Assembly (NCBI GenBank): GCA_003260075.1
Contig: QLIY01000287.1
Span: 107,327-171,326, forward strand
Length of the DNA stretch: 64,000 nucleotides
Direction: 5' to 3'
DNA from: Phallusia mammillata
Lineage: Eukaryota > Chordata > Ascidiacea > Phlebobranchia > Ascidiidae
The notes under the pieces are model-generated. The model saw nothing but the letters and a program-made list of their open reading frames with translations, was not told the DNA's origin and searched no databases. This document shows, in pieces, positions 30,001-44,004 of the stretch (within the stretch, counting starts at the first letter, position 1; every line of letters starts with the position of its first letter). Both the position numbers and the translations under genes were made by a program.

Positions 30001-33000
30001 GTTACTGTTTATTAATCAAATAATATGGGGGGGGGGAACCGAACTGTGCTGTTACAAATATGAACGTTGATGCGATGAAGTTACCAGACACCGTTTTTCA
30101 GATTTCGTTGTTTTCAACATAAGAAAATCGTTACTGTTTATTAATCAAATAATATTGCCGTGTAATGGTTCCTTTTTTTACTTCAAGAACCAATACTCTA
30201 AAGAAGCAAGCGAGCGCATGAACGAATATACCATTCCTGCCGATCTGCCTTCAATTAAACATGCTAAAGAGGTTGATGAAATGGTCAGCAATGTAAGTGT
30301 CAATTTAGTTACATTATACAATACCTTATGATAAAAACTTATGTATTTTGTGATACAGAACGAATACACAAAACAACGCAAGGAAACTATCGACAACTTC
30401 CGAGGTTTTCAGACTATGGACAGTAAATGTCACCCGGTGGTTCAACGTGGTATTAAAGCAGCTGATCTTATATCAGAGGTTCGGCTAATTTTATGTTACA
30501 TTTGTCTTACCTGAAATGATACGATAGTTAAATAAAAGCATTGACTCAGTTTGGGTTACACGGTTTTAGTGCTACAAAACATTGTACTTTTCGATGTAAA
30601 GCAACGTTTAGGCATTTGTGATTACTTTGTGGTCTAATAGTATGAATACCATTACATGTAATTGTTACTAACCTTTGTTTTGCTACATTGCATTGCGTTT
30701 CTCCACTGTTTGTTGCTTACCGGTATGAACGCCATTACACATGGACTTGGTACTAATATCAGTGATTTAGTGATTAGATATTATTAAAACGTTGAGTTAC
30801 AGGTAAAAATTAATGTGTATTTTGTAGCGCAAGTACAAGGCGGAGTACATGGAGGACAGAAATGTCATCTACTATCCCGTCCATCTTACTGCTGGTTACG
30901 AGATTGCTGTCAAGTCTAGCAAATATGCCAGCGACGTAAGTTTAGTTTGTATTGCAAAGTACTCCTTTACTACACAAAATATTTTAAGGTCGTATTCATG
31001 CTTTTAATTCTATTAAATTTAGCTATAATCGTCGTTTTTTAGCTGCCCAAAGTAATCAATAAACGTTTTATTTAGTGTTAAATACTTCTTTTGTTTATGC
31101 TTTTTAGTTTTACTTTTTCATTTCTAAATATTTAATTTGTTCATGTTTTTTATTTTATTTTTATGTATAAATATATATATGTATTATTATTTCTTACTAT
31201 TTCATGTGTTTTTTATTTTATTTTTATTCCAAATATTTAATTTTTTATGCTATTTACTTTATTTTCTTGTCTAAATATTTCTTTTGTTCATACTTTTAAT
31301 GTTTGGGTTTACAGGCTGATTACAAGAAATGGTACAACAAGAACATTCGCGGTCGCGGGAATTTCCCTGTCAACGTCACTCCGGGATATGAACAATCTCA
31401 ACAAGTGGCACCTTTCCTAAGTGACGTAAGAACCTTGACCTATAAAGCCACCTTAGTAGCAAGGATGTAAAATACACATATTACTACACAGAATGCGTAC
31501 AAGAAAGGCTTGGGAAAAACAATGAAGGAATTCACTCCAGTTGCGGACGCAAACGAAATGCAACATCTCAAAATCGTTCAGCCCTGGCTGAGTCAGAGCA
31601 AGTACAAGAAACAGGCAAAGGAATTGATGGGAAAATACCATTTGGATGTCGAAGTGCCAGAGATTGCTCATGCTCTGTTTGCTTCAAATATGCTTTCAAC
31701 GGTAAGTAACAATACACAATACTGCGATTGGGTCAAATACTTCATTGGTAACGTAAGGTTATAAACACTGGACAAGATTTGCTTTATATGATAAGTAACT
31801 TACGTGAGTTCCTATGAAGCAGGTTTGGTTAAAATACGATCATATTTATGTGACCAGTACTGATTTAAAAAGGAACGCTTTTGCTTTGTTTTCAGGCTCA
31901 ATACAAGAAGGCATTTGAAAAAGACATGAAAGGAGTGGGTGTGAAAAATCTGGAAAAGTCACCGTACATTGAACAACCACTAAAAGCAACCAAGATCTTA
32001 AGTCAGGTAAAATGTTTGAAGTAACCACCTTTTTTTAAAAAAAAACAGTTACCAAATTATATGTGAAATCTGTAAAAAGAATTATTCTGAATGTTGTCAT
32101 ATAATTCAGGCTGAATACACTAAGAAAGCTGCTGGTGACAAACAACTCTACACTCTGGGAATTGAAACAACGGATATTCAACAAGCTTTGCTTGCTGACA
32201 AACTGGCAAGCGATGTAAGTTTACCAAGAAGTAGATTTGCTGACAAGGTCTTTGCGACTCTCGAATTTGCAACCTGCGGACAATTGTGCCTAAGAACAAA
32301 AAGCATTAGTCGATGAAATATCATGGAATATGTGTATTTCGCCTAACTGTCATCTTCATTTTTTTATTGAAATAGAATTGTTCGTTTTTTAATATTTCAA
32401 AAGAGGTTGACTGGTATAGCCTCATATCACTCACAAAGGCATATTTGTCAATTTGCCAAAACGCCTGAACCATAAAGCGTGTCGCTTTTACGTCTATTTG
32501 CGCCGTCGTATTCGTCAATAGACAAAAAAGTTCAAATTGGATAGTATTAACAATGTTACAATACTGTCACGTCTCTGGCATGTAAAATGTCGAAGGAATG
32601 ATATTGCATATCGGTATTAACTTATGGTATGTTACTTTGTCAGGTGGAATACAAGAAAGGAGGTCGCGAGGCTCTGGCATCTTGTCAAGCTTATTACAAG
32701 CTTAATTGCGACGAGATTCCCCGCTACAAGAAACTGAAGGATATCGCAGCTAACAACAGCGATGTAATTACATATTGTCATCTGTGTTGTCACAAATCGT
32801 CAAGATTTTATTTTTTTAATAAGTAGTCTTTTTACCGTTGTTTTGCAAGATTAACTCTTTCACTGAATGTAAATGTAATATCTACAGACAAAAAATAATG
32901 ATTTAAGCAAGTAACTGTAAATTTTGTTTGGAACTACCAACGTTTAGATGTCATTATTTGATACAGATAACAACATGTGAAATATACTCTTTTTCAATCT

Positions 33001-36000
33001 TTTGCTTTTCACCCTGAGACAGTTATTTTCCAAAATAAATTTGATTACTCTGACTGCATGTACAGAACAATTGTTTTGCTTTACCAGGTGAAATACAAGG
33101 AAGAATACAACGACATGAAAAAGTACATTTACTTCCCATATCATATCACACCAGAATATGAAAGCAAGTCAGATTCAAGCAAAGTCCTCAGTGCGGTAAG
33201 TTAAATTTAAAAACTAGTTGTGAGTTGTGACTCACATGTTTGGGCTAGTTTATTTTTGTAATGTACTTTACGTTTTTTAGCCGTTCTATACGAAAACTGG
33301 ACGGGACAACATGAACAAGCAAAACTTCAAATACCACGAAATGCCGGGTTATCTGATGAACAAGGAGCTTCAGGAACTTATGAGTGTGGTAAGCTATCTT
33401 GTTCCCTTTCACTGTGGTTGCCATCCTGTTTAGCTTGAAGAAATAAAAGTAGAGCTGCTGGAGTAGCAATGTCATAAGATTAGCTATTACCCATATGTCC
33501 GCTTTGCATTAATATAGAAGCTGGCTATTTCTGGCTTAGCATATGCAATATGTAAACTTTTTGTTATACTAAACTTACATTCAATAACGATTGTCCATTC
33601 GTTTTTCAGCATAAGTTGCAGAAAGACAGGGGGGGGGGAAAGCTGGCTATTTCTGTCAATAACGATTGTCCATTCGTTTTTCAGCATAAGTTGCAGAAAG
33701 ACAAGGAAGAATTACAACGTCGTGGTTATCACTTGTCTCCAAATGACTTCCACAACGAGCATGTGAAGGAAGTTCAAAAACGTGTCAGCAACGTAAGTAG
33801 CAAAAAAATATATCTTTGACAGGCACTAGTCTGGTTATTTGAAACTTGCAACAACTTCTTGCAATCATTTTTTACATTTATTTTTTTACAAAGAATAGTT
33901 TTTTGTTGTTAAGGAGTATTTTCGTTTAAGATTATGCCAGTAATGTTAATAGTTTGCTCAAAATCACTTGCTCCTAAAATCATGTGTTAAAATTTGGTTC
34001 ATTTTCGTTATGTGCGTTTTCTATTAACAAGCGTTATAAAAATTTCAGAACGTGTACAAAGCTGCCGCTCGTCAAGTCATGGACAAATACAACATTACGG
34101 CGGAACTTCCTGAGATCAAACAAGCTCTGATGACCAGTAAACTTGTTAGCGACGTAAGTGTCATGTCTAACTTTGAATTGTAGGTCAGTACATTCTTGTT
34201 TCTGAAAAACTACCATAAAACGTTTCGTGTACAAAATGCCTGCATGTGTATCACAAAAAACGTGTGATAGCCAGTTGGCCAAAATTATCTTTATATTCAC
34301 CTAAAAACGTTTTCCTAATATTTTGTGATGGGTTCGAATCCCACAGAAGGCTGATGAGTATACAGAAATGCCTATCAAGTATAACAGCTTTTGCAGACCT
34401 GTGGTACTGGGCTTTTATTTGCATTATGCTTTTGTTTACAGAATACATACAAGGAAGAACACTTGCATGAGAAGGGAACAGGAATGAAATATTCACCAGA
34501 TATTCCTGCTTTTAAACTTGCTCGGGATGTTAAATCCCTTACCAGTGATGTAAGTCTTATAAATGCAACCAATTACAGAAAAATTGGTTGAATATGTTTA
34601 CTCATTGGCTTTGGAATAGCAATATTAATAGTGCTGTGGACCATTTAAAATTTATGTGACATTTTCGTTTAGAAACTGTACAAGGACGACGCCAACCAGG
34701 CTCTACACCAGTATGTGGTTATTGAGGATACTCCACATCTCACCCATGCTAAAGCTGTCTCGCAACAACAAAGCGACGTATGTAAATTGCTGTACTATTT
34801 TTAACACATCGGCACTAAACGTTTTACTGTTCAAACAATACATTTGCTGCATTTTTCATACAATTTTTAAATCGTTTAAACTTTATTGGAAGATATGCTT
34901 TCGGACTCCACAATGAGTCATAATAAGATACATTGTAGACTCCATGATTTTTTTCTACATTATATTAAGTACGCAAATGGTGATGTCCCGACAAGAATAG
35001 TCCAAGACCCAAAAACGTCGAAAAGCTTTATGCAAATGTTAAAGTTTCTGTAATAATTTCCTTACATATAGCTATTGCGTAGATGCAAGGGTATACCATA
35101 AAAAAAATTTTCTTAAACCATTAATTTCATCGGATTAATTTTTATGTGTTTTTTCTAAAGGTTGTGTACAAACGTAAGGGCAAGGAAGAAACTGGTAAAT
35201 GTCGCGCTTATCAAGTTCTACGCGCTGAAGAGCAGCGTGATGTGGCCCATGCTCGAAAAGTCAACGATATCATTTCACCTGCCAAGTATCGTGAGGAATA
35301 CAATGAGATTCGAAACATTATCTACTTTCCCGTTCATCTTACTCAGGGGCAAGTCTTGAGTTTTTGATGTTTTCATTTAATTACAACAGTTGCCTTTTTA
35401 TTTTGTTTCTATTATTCATGGCTGCGCGAACGAATCAAAAAAATAATCATGTTTTTGAGTTAGATGGTACTTAGACTTGTCCATTTCGCTCAAAAAAGGA
35501 AATGATTTTTGTTCTATTGTTTATAAGTTACGACGATAGAAAAAATTGTTTGTCGAAAAAGATCGGTTTTTAATTCAATATGGGCCGGTTTAAAAATCAT
35601 TATGTTACTGAACAATTCCATATGTAGAGTTGTTTGGTAAGACTTGTTTATCTAGATTCTATATGCTTTTGGCTTTTTGGTACTAAGTTACATGTATATG
35701 TGATAGTATTTGGAACATACAAATAGCATGTTTAGCTTTGAAATAAAAAGCTTTTTTATTGCAGGTATGAGTCAGCTCTCAAAGCAACAAAACACGCCTC
35801 ACCTTACAACTACAAGAAAAACTGGTTCAAGAATCGATATAGAAACAACTACAAGGTCCATGAAACTGAAGGATACCAACTCGACAGGGAGATTCAGAAG
35901 AAAATTAGTCACGTAAGTAGTTTAAACATTTCCACAAAAAAGTATTTTTTTCGTTTAAAATTGCTTTACCTAATTCCTACAATTAGTTTGATTAAGCAAT

Positions 36001-39000
36001 GTTTGCAACACTTAACACTTGCTTATAAAGTAGCCAAGTAGTCGATGATAATCAAATGTTTGCAATAAAATGTTATCAGTTATCACTTAATACAACTCTT
36101 TTGCCAATGTTATTTTTGACCAAACTTTTTTCAAATTTTATCCACCACATTAGGCTATAAAGTGTATTTAGCGTTAACTATTTTTTCATACAGATTGGTT
36201 ACAAAGCTGAATACCGAAAGAATCTTGGCAAATGCCGGGGGGGGGGACACAATGAGTCATAATAAGATACATTGTAGACTCCATGATTTTTTTTCTACAT
36301 TATATTAAGTATGCAAATGGTGATGTCCTGACAAGAATAGTCCAAGACCCCAAAACGTCGAAAAGCTGTGTCCAAATGTTTCTGTAATAATTTCCTTACA
36401 TATAGCTATTGTGTAGATGCAAGGGTATACCATAAAAAAATTTCTTAAACCAATAATTTTATCGAATTAATTTTTATGTGTTTTTTCCAAAGGTTGAGTA
36501 CAAACGTAAGGGCAAGGAAGAAACTGGTAAATGTCGCGCTTATCAAGTTCTTCGCGCTGAAGAGCAGCGTGATGTGGCCCATGCCCGAAAAGTCAACGAT
36601 ATCATTTCACCTGCCAAGTATCGTGAGGAATACAATGAAATTCGAAACATTATCTACTTTCCTGTTCATCTTACTCAGGGGCAAGTCTTGAGTTTTTGAT
36701 GTTTTCATTTAATGACAACAGTAGCCTTTTTATTTTGTTTCTATTATTCATGGCTGCGCGAATTAAGCTTGTCGAATTCAACCAAAAATAATAATCATGT
36801 TTCCAAGTTAGATAGAATTTAGACTTGTCCATTTCGCACAAAAAGGGATATGATTTTTGTTCTATTGTTTATAAGTTACACACGATAGAACAAGTTGTTT
36901 GTCGAAAAAAATCAGTTTTTAAATCAATATTGACCGGTTTAAAAATCTTTATGTTACTGAACAATTCCATATGTAGAGTTGTTTGTCTAGATGCTTTTGG
37001 CTTTTGGTACTACATGTGGGTCTATATGTGATAGTATTTGGAACATACAAATAGCATGTTTAGCGTAGAATTAAGGAGTTTCTTTTGTTGCAGATATGAG
37101 TCAGCTCTCAAAGCAACTAAACACGCCTCACCTTACAACTACAAGAAAAACTGGTTCAAGAATCGATACAGAAACAACTACAAGGTCCATGAAACTGAAG
37201 GATATCAACTCGACAGGGAGATTCAGAAGAAAATTAGTCACGTAAGTCGTTTGTTAACACTTAATCTAATTTCCATTTGAAATTTGGTATTTTCTGTCAC
37301 TTAAAATTGCTTTACCTAAATCCTACAACTAAGCAATGTTTACAACACTAAACACTTAACAATGTAGCAAAATACCCGATGATCGCATGTTTGAAAATGT
37401 TGAATCACTTTTGTTTTACAGATTGGTTACAAAGCTGAATACCGAAAGAATCTTGGCAAATGCCCGTACGTCACCGAAACGATGGAACGAGCTCACCACC
37501 GTGACATGAAACTACTCACTAGTGATGTAAATATTTCTTAGCGTGTAAATACACGTAGTCAGTCGTTCTATAATGAAGCCAAATAATTTGGTTAGATCTA
37601 CGTAAAATTGCATGTCAACAAAATTTGATATTAAACACATTTTGTACAACATTTTGGGCACTGGGGGGGGGGTGTGAAAAAACACGAAGTCAGTCGTTCT
37701 ATAATGAAGCCAAATAATTTTGTTAGATCTACGTAGATTTGCATGTCAACAAAATTTGATATTAAACACATTTTGTACAACATTTTTGGCACTTTTTAAT
37801 TTGCCCCGACGAATGTGTTAATCAACTTACAATTTTGATTTTTTTATCAGAAACGGTACCGCCAGAATGCACATGAGATTATGGACAAATACCATTTGAT
37901 CACTGACGAACCAAGGATGGTTAATGCTCTGGACACAATGAAACTGATCAGCGATGTGAGTGTAACACGTTGTTTTGGTGTTTTTCAGACCCGCATTCAT
38001 ACTGAATTAAACCCTTCTTAGGTTACTGTACATGTGCTTGTGCAAATAACTTTATGTACATATCAAACCAACTAATCTGATCAATCTGATCCGGACATTA
38101 AAGTTAGTGTTTTGTGTTTGTGCTTTTCAGAACAAATACAAGGAAAAGTATGAACAGGAAAAAGGAAAAGGTGTAAGCAATTTGCTTGAAACGCCACAGA
38201 TGAAGCAAGCATTGATTTCTACCAAACTTACAAGCGAGGTAAAAAACATATATTTACTAAGACCTATATCCCTAGTGCCCCGATATGTATAACTTCCTCA
38301 CAAAGTTACTCTATCTGTAAAATAAATAAACTGTTGCTGCCAGGCATACTGTTTTAACAGTCATTGCTCTTCCAGCAGCTTTTTGTTGTCAAATAACCAA
38401 AAAAAAGTCTATAAAAGATGCCGTTGTCAGTAAAATGGCATATCATAAAACACAAAATATCCTACAGTATGTTTGCATATAATTCGAAAGCGTGTATGAT
38501 AGTCTTTTTCCTAATTTTTTGAAAAAAATCTTTTTTTCCTTTTTTTTACATTTTCTAAACATGTACGTCTTTGAAGCATTTTTAATCGTATTTGTTTACC
38601 ACAGGTACCATATAAGGAGGCCGCTTTGAAAGATCTGCCAAAGGTTCATATTCCTGAAGACGCCACTGTGATAAAACACGCCCAGGAGGCTGGAAAGCTT
38701 GTTAGTGAGGTAATGATTTAAATCCAAAAAAGGGTAATAATTCTTAGTACTGTCAAAACTGTCAAAGAGCTTGAATGTAACTGTTTAAGTCAGTGGTTCT
38801 TAAACTTTTATTTGTTGCGACGCCCCTGGAAAAGTTTTCTGGACTTGCGACGCACCAGGGGGGGGGGGGACTTGAAAACATACAGCCTCAAAGTTGGTGT
38901 ACGACTTCCTCACAAAATTATTCTATCTGCAGTGTTAATAAGCTGTTGCTGCCAGACATACTGTATTAACAATCATTGCTCTTACAGCAGCTTTTAGTTG

Positions 39001-42000
39001 TAAAATAACCAACGTTTCGAAGTCTATACGAGACGCATTCATCAGTAAAATGGCATGTCATAAAACACAAAGCACTTGTATTGCGTCCCACAACACGTTT
39101 GAATATAATCGATAGCGTGTATGACAGGTACCTTAAAAAATACCTCCTATTATTTCAATTTTCCTCATTTTGCTTTCTCATTTTTACATGTATGTCTTCG
39201 TTGAGTATTGAAGCTGTTCTTGTTCGCCACAGGTACCATATAAGGAGGCCGCATTGAAAGACTTGCCAAAGGTTCATATTCCTGAAGACGCAACTGTGAT
39301 AAAGCATGCCCAGGAGGCTGGAAAGCTTGTTAGTGAGGTAATGATTCAACCATAGAGAAAACAGAATTCCAGTACTGCAGTTCCAAAACTGCCAGAGAGC
39401 TTGTATGTAACAATGACATTTCCAGTACTGTGTATTACATGTACACAAGGTCAGGTAATTACGGGTTTCCTTTCCTAAAGGGAAGCATTGTTTTTGTGCC
39501 TGTTTTTTCTTTCTGATTTTTTTTTTCTATCTTCCGTTGATTTGTTTCACCCATTTGGTTTTTAAAAAAGTGCTTCAAACATTTTCATTTGTTTTCGTTT
39601 AGGCTAATTTTTACGTCTGTTTCAGTATTTCCGAAGTACAGAACTATAGCAGATTTTTTTCCAGTCCGTGTATAGTGGTCCTAAGTATAGCAGATTTTGA
39701 AAGCCAATTACATGGCTTGCCGAAACTGCAGTTGGCAAAATTAATTATCATATTTGTTTCGTAGATCACGTACAGGAAAGATGCAAAAGAAAACTCGCTT
39801 CAAGGTTACAAGAAGATCAGCATGAAAGACAACTACACCCTGAACCGATTGGATAAAATCAAAGACTTGCCCTCAGAGGTCCGGATTAAAGCATTGTGTG
39901 AAGAAGAGAACTTGAAACTGTTGTTTGTTTGACTTGCATACCTTGCATGTGACGGTTTTAAATTCGTTCATGAGTTTTTTCTTTTGTTGTTTTCATATTA
40001 TATTAGTGTGATTCAGTTATTGATTTTTGCACCGGTAGATTGATGCATGCTCCGTTTGAATTCGACGTTTATTTTAAAACCATATAAGTTAGTTTTGCTT
40101 TTCGCTGAACATTTACAATTTTTGTTTCAAACTGCACTACAGTTAGATTTTATCATTGATTTTTCTTCTTTACATGCACTACTCTCTTTTGCATTTGCTT
40201 TTCTTTCTTTTTTGATATGTTGTTTACAGTTTTTACCCCATAAAACTTGGCTTAAAATTAATATATTGATGTAAGTGGTAACTTAAATTTTCAATGGTGT
40301 GTTACTATTTAGTAATATTCTGACTTATTATTTACTTACTGTGAATATACAGGTACATTACAAGCGGGATCTATACGACCAAAAGGGTCAGTCCATCCCA
40401 GTGGTGGACACACCGGAAAATGTGAGACTTCAAAAGCAGCAAAAGTTCCAAAGCGACGTAAGTATAAAATGGTTTGTTCAACAATACTTGACTGCACTGT
40501 AAGTAGTAACATAGTACACACGATTCATTAAATACGTTTACCAAAGGCAGTGCTTTTTCCTATTTTCCATCGCTTATTTATAGCACCTTTTTCTATCCTT
40601 TATTTGCGAATTTTCTTTTCTATTGCTGTATCGCTTCGTAATTATGTGGTTTTGATCGCTGGTTTTCCAATTGTTGACTATTAATTTTCCCGTGAATTAG
40701 AGCAACTATAAGAAGGATTTGGAAAAGTTTGTCAAAGGCCATGGCCTGACGACAGACGAAACTCCTCAGCTTCGTCATGCTAAAGACATGGTGTCCCTAC
40801 TTAGCGAGGTTTGTTAATATACCTTGCATCGGTTGCTATTTCTTGAGTTTCAAATCCATTTCTGCCTTGCTTTTTCATTCAGTTAGATTTCCTTGCGTGG
40901 TGATTTGCTTTTTGGTTTTCCTTTGCATTGTCGACTATTCTAAACTGTAGATGTTATGTGATGTCTAAACTTTGTTTGGGTATAGCTTTTTTGCCATATC
41001 CATTTTGAAGTGTCAATTTACATATGTGTGCATTGGTACTTTTTGACTCAACATGCAGTGGTTTGCAAGCATGATGTTTTGTTGGGTTTACTGAAGTTTT
41101 CTGACACCCGTCATCATTTGAGGGGGGGGGGGGTATACGTGTGCATTGGTACTTTTTTTACTCAACATGCAGTGGTTTGCAAGCATGACGTTTTGTTGGG
41201 TTTACTGAAGTTTTCTGACACCCGTCATCATTTGAGGTTGGTTTCATTGAACTTTAGTTTGTAGTTTGGCAGTTACCTTTCTAAAGGAAAATATATCGTC
41301 CAGTTACTTATTATTATAAACAAGTCAAGCACATTTTTAATTCATCTTTTTTTCGTTTAACATAAAATAACCTCGTTCACACTAAATTTTTTATGAAGCA
41401 CATTAAGCACTCGCTAATAGATGAGTTTATAACTTGAATCTTCTGTGACAGCAAAAGTACAAAGAAGGAACAATAGATCAACACGAATGGAAGGGGGGGG
41501 GGTTTTGAAGCACATTAAACACTCGCTAATAGATGAGTATATAACTTAAATCTTCTGTGACAGCAAAAGTACAAAGAAGGAACAAAAGATCAACACGAAT
41601 GGAAGAGTGGTGAAGCCATTAACACCCCTACGGCAGTTAAAGCTAAGGAAACCACCGAACTAATCAGCGACGTAAGTTTACCCATAGTTCCAGAAGAAGA
41701 AAAAAATTTTGTATTTGCAGTGCTATAGCTGTACAAAGGTGGTTTCAGCCTAAAAACACTAAATTTTACACCCTTCTTCCCTTTTTAGTACAAGTACAAG
41801 GAAAAGCATGAGAAGGAGAAGGGACAGGGATGTAATGTCATTACTCCAGCAATTTCTCATGCCCAGGACGTTGGAAAGGTTTTTGTTTTTCCCAAACCTA
41901 TGCAAATTTGCTTGTTTAAATCCGTTTATTTTTGAGCTGAATTCAAGCAAGTATACCGTGCTTACATTTTTCCACTTTTTGAAAGATTGTTAGCGAGAAT

Positions 42001-43946
42001 GCATACAAGGAGAAGCATAAGGAGGACTCGGCCATACCAGCGGCCTTCACTGTTCTTCCTTCTACGCCAGTGATAAAACATGTACAAGAGGCCGGTGCTC
42101 TGATCAGTGATGTAAGTTTCTAAAGCATACACATATAGCAGTTGCTGAGGTGGCTCGTTGGCAAAATTCGCTTGTATCTTGCATGCGACAAAACATTTGA
42201 TGCCTTCACGAAACTACGCCTTTTCGAAACGAAAAAATATTATTTATCCACAGTAGCTAAGCAGACTGATCGGGCCGGGTTTGGGCTTTCCCACTTTACA
42301 CCCTGTGTTCATAATTAAAAAAAGTGCCACTGTTTTAAACGTTACAACACAATATTGTGTGAATACTTTAGATATATGTAAGGCCTATGTTTAAAATGGA
42401 ATACTGTCAATCGTGCAGTAGCTCGTTGTAATTATTTTACTTTCGGTAATAGATCAAGTACAAGGAAGAGCATAATAAGGAGGACTTCGGTTGCCCCAGC
42501 GAGCTCAAAGATTCCGTCATGATGTTGCAGAACAAGAAAACAACTGAGCTTCAAAGCAACGTAAGTTTTCAACTGGACTTTGTAACACGCCGAAGTACAT
42601 GAAAAACTTTATTCTGCAATTATCCTGTACCGGGGCTAAATGTTGTTTCATGTATAATATAGATTGAATACAAGAAGCAAGCCGAAGCAGAAGCCGAAAC
42701 ACTTAAAGCATATCTGAAATGCTTGAACGAAACAGGGGGGGGGGATACCGGGGTTAAATGTTGTTTCATGTATAATATAGATTGAATACAAGAAGCAAGC
42801 AGAGGCAGAAGCCGAAACACTTAAAGCATATCTGAAATGCTTGAACGAAACACCACAGGCGCTTCATGCAAAGAAGGTAAGAATTTCTTGTCAACCAAAT
42901 ACATTGTAGCATTTGTTACCTCTTTCATGCTTTTTAGGTCCGAGAAATTTTAAGCGACTACAAATACAAGGAAGCTTATGAGAATGAAAAGGGAATTTTC
43001 TTTTTCCCTTACTTCCTCACTCCACAATATGAGACACAAGTCAAAGCTGGAAAACTTTTAAGCAAGGTACATTGAAATTGATTTTTTATGTAACATTTAC
43101 CTTAATATTCAATATTAGTAAGTATTCGAAGTGGGTTTATTTTGATGCTTAAATTGGCGTTTGTTATAAACCGAAATATAATGCCAGAATAGCGGTTGTC
43201 TTGCTCATCATTGTTTCTATGGTTGGTTACTTTTAATTTTTGTATTTTTCTTTGTTTCAGATGCATTACAGCAAAAAGGCTGACAAGGAACGCCATAACT
43301 TCCATCTAAGCCCAGATCAACCAAACTTTAAGCAGGCAAAGGCTGCAACTGAATTGATATCAGATGTAAGTACTCCTAACATCAGCAACAAATTCTTATA
43401 AAAGATTTGATACAGAATACTATTAAACTACATACTGAGACGAAAAAACATAAAGACCAGGAAAGTAAAAATGTAACAATGTATTTGTTCCTTTGTAGCT
43501 TAAATACCGTCAACCACATCAAGGCAAAGGCGCCAAATTTCGGGATGTCAAGGATGTTCCTTCAATCATTCACTCCAAGAAAATGCAGGACCTCTTTAGT
43601 GCCACTCGTTACCGTAGCAACTACGAACAGATCAAGGACCGATATCACCTGGACGTCACAACTCCTCACATTGAAAATGCCAAGAGGGCGGGACAAGTTC
43701 TAAGTGATGTAGGAACTCTGTTTTACCCAAATACTTAAAAGAGCGCTGGTCGGTTGTGTACTACCGAGTAGCATTGTAAACCTGATATGCTTTTGTTAAA
43801 TTACAAAACACAGATGTATGTGATTTTTCACCACGATAAACACTCTAACATTGCCAATTTTACAATTGATTAGGATTCAATCATAATTGTGCATTATCTC
43901 AAATGTAGCCCATATGTCGCACGTGCTGATTATGTAAACTAGTGGT

Positions 43947-44004
<58 letters not shown>

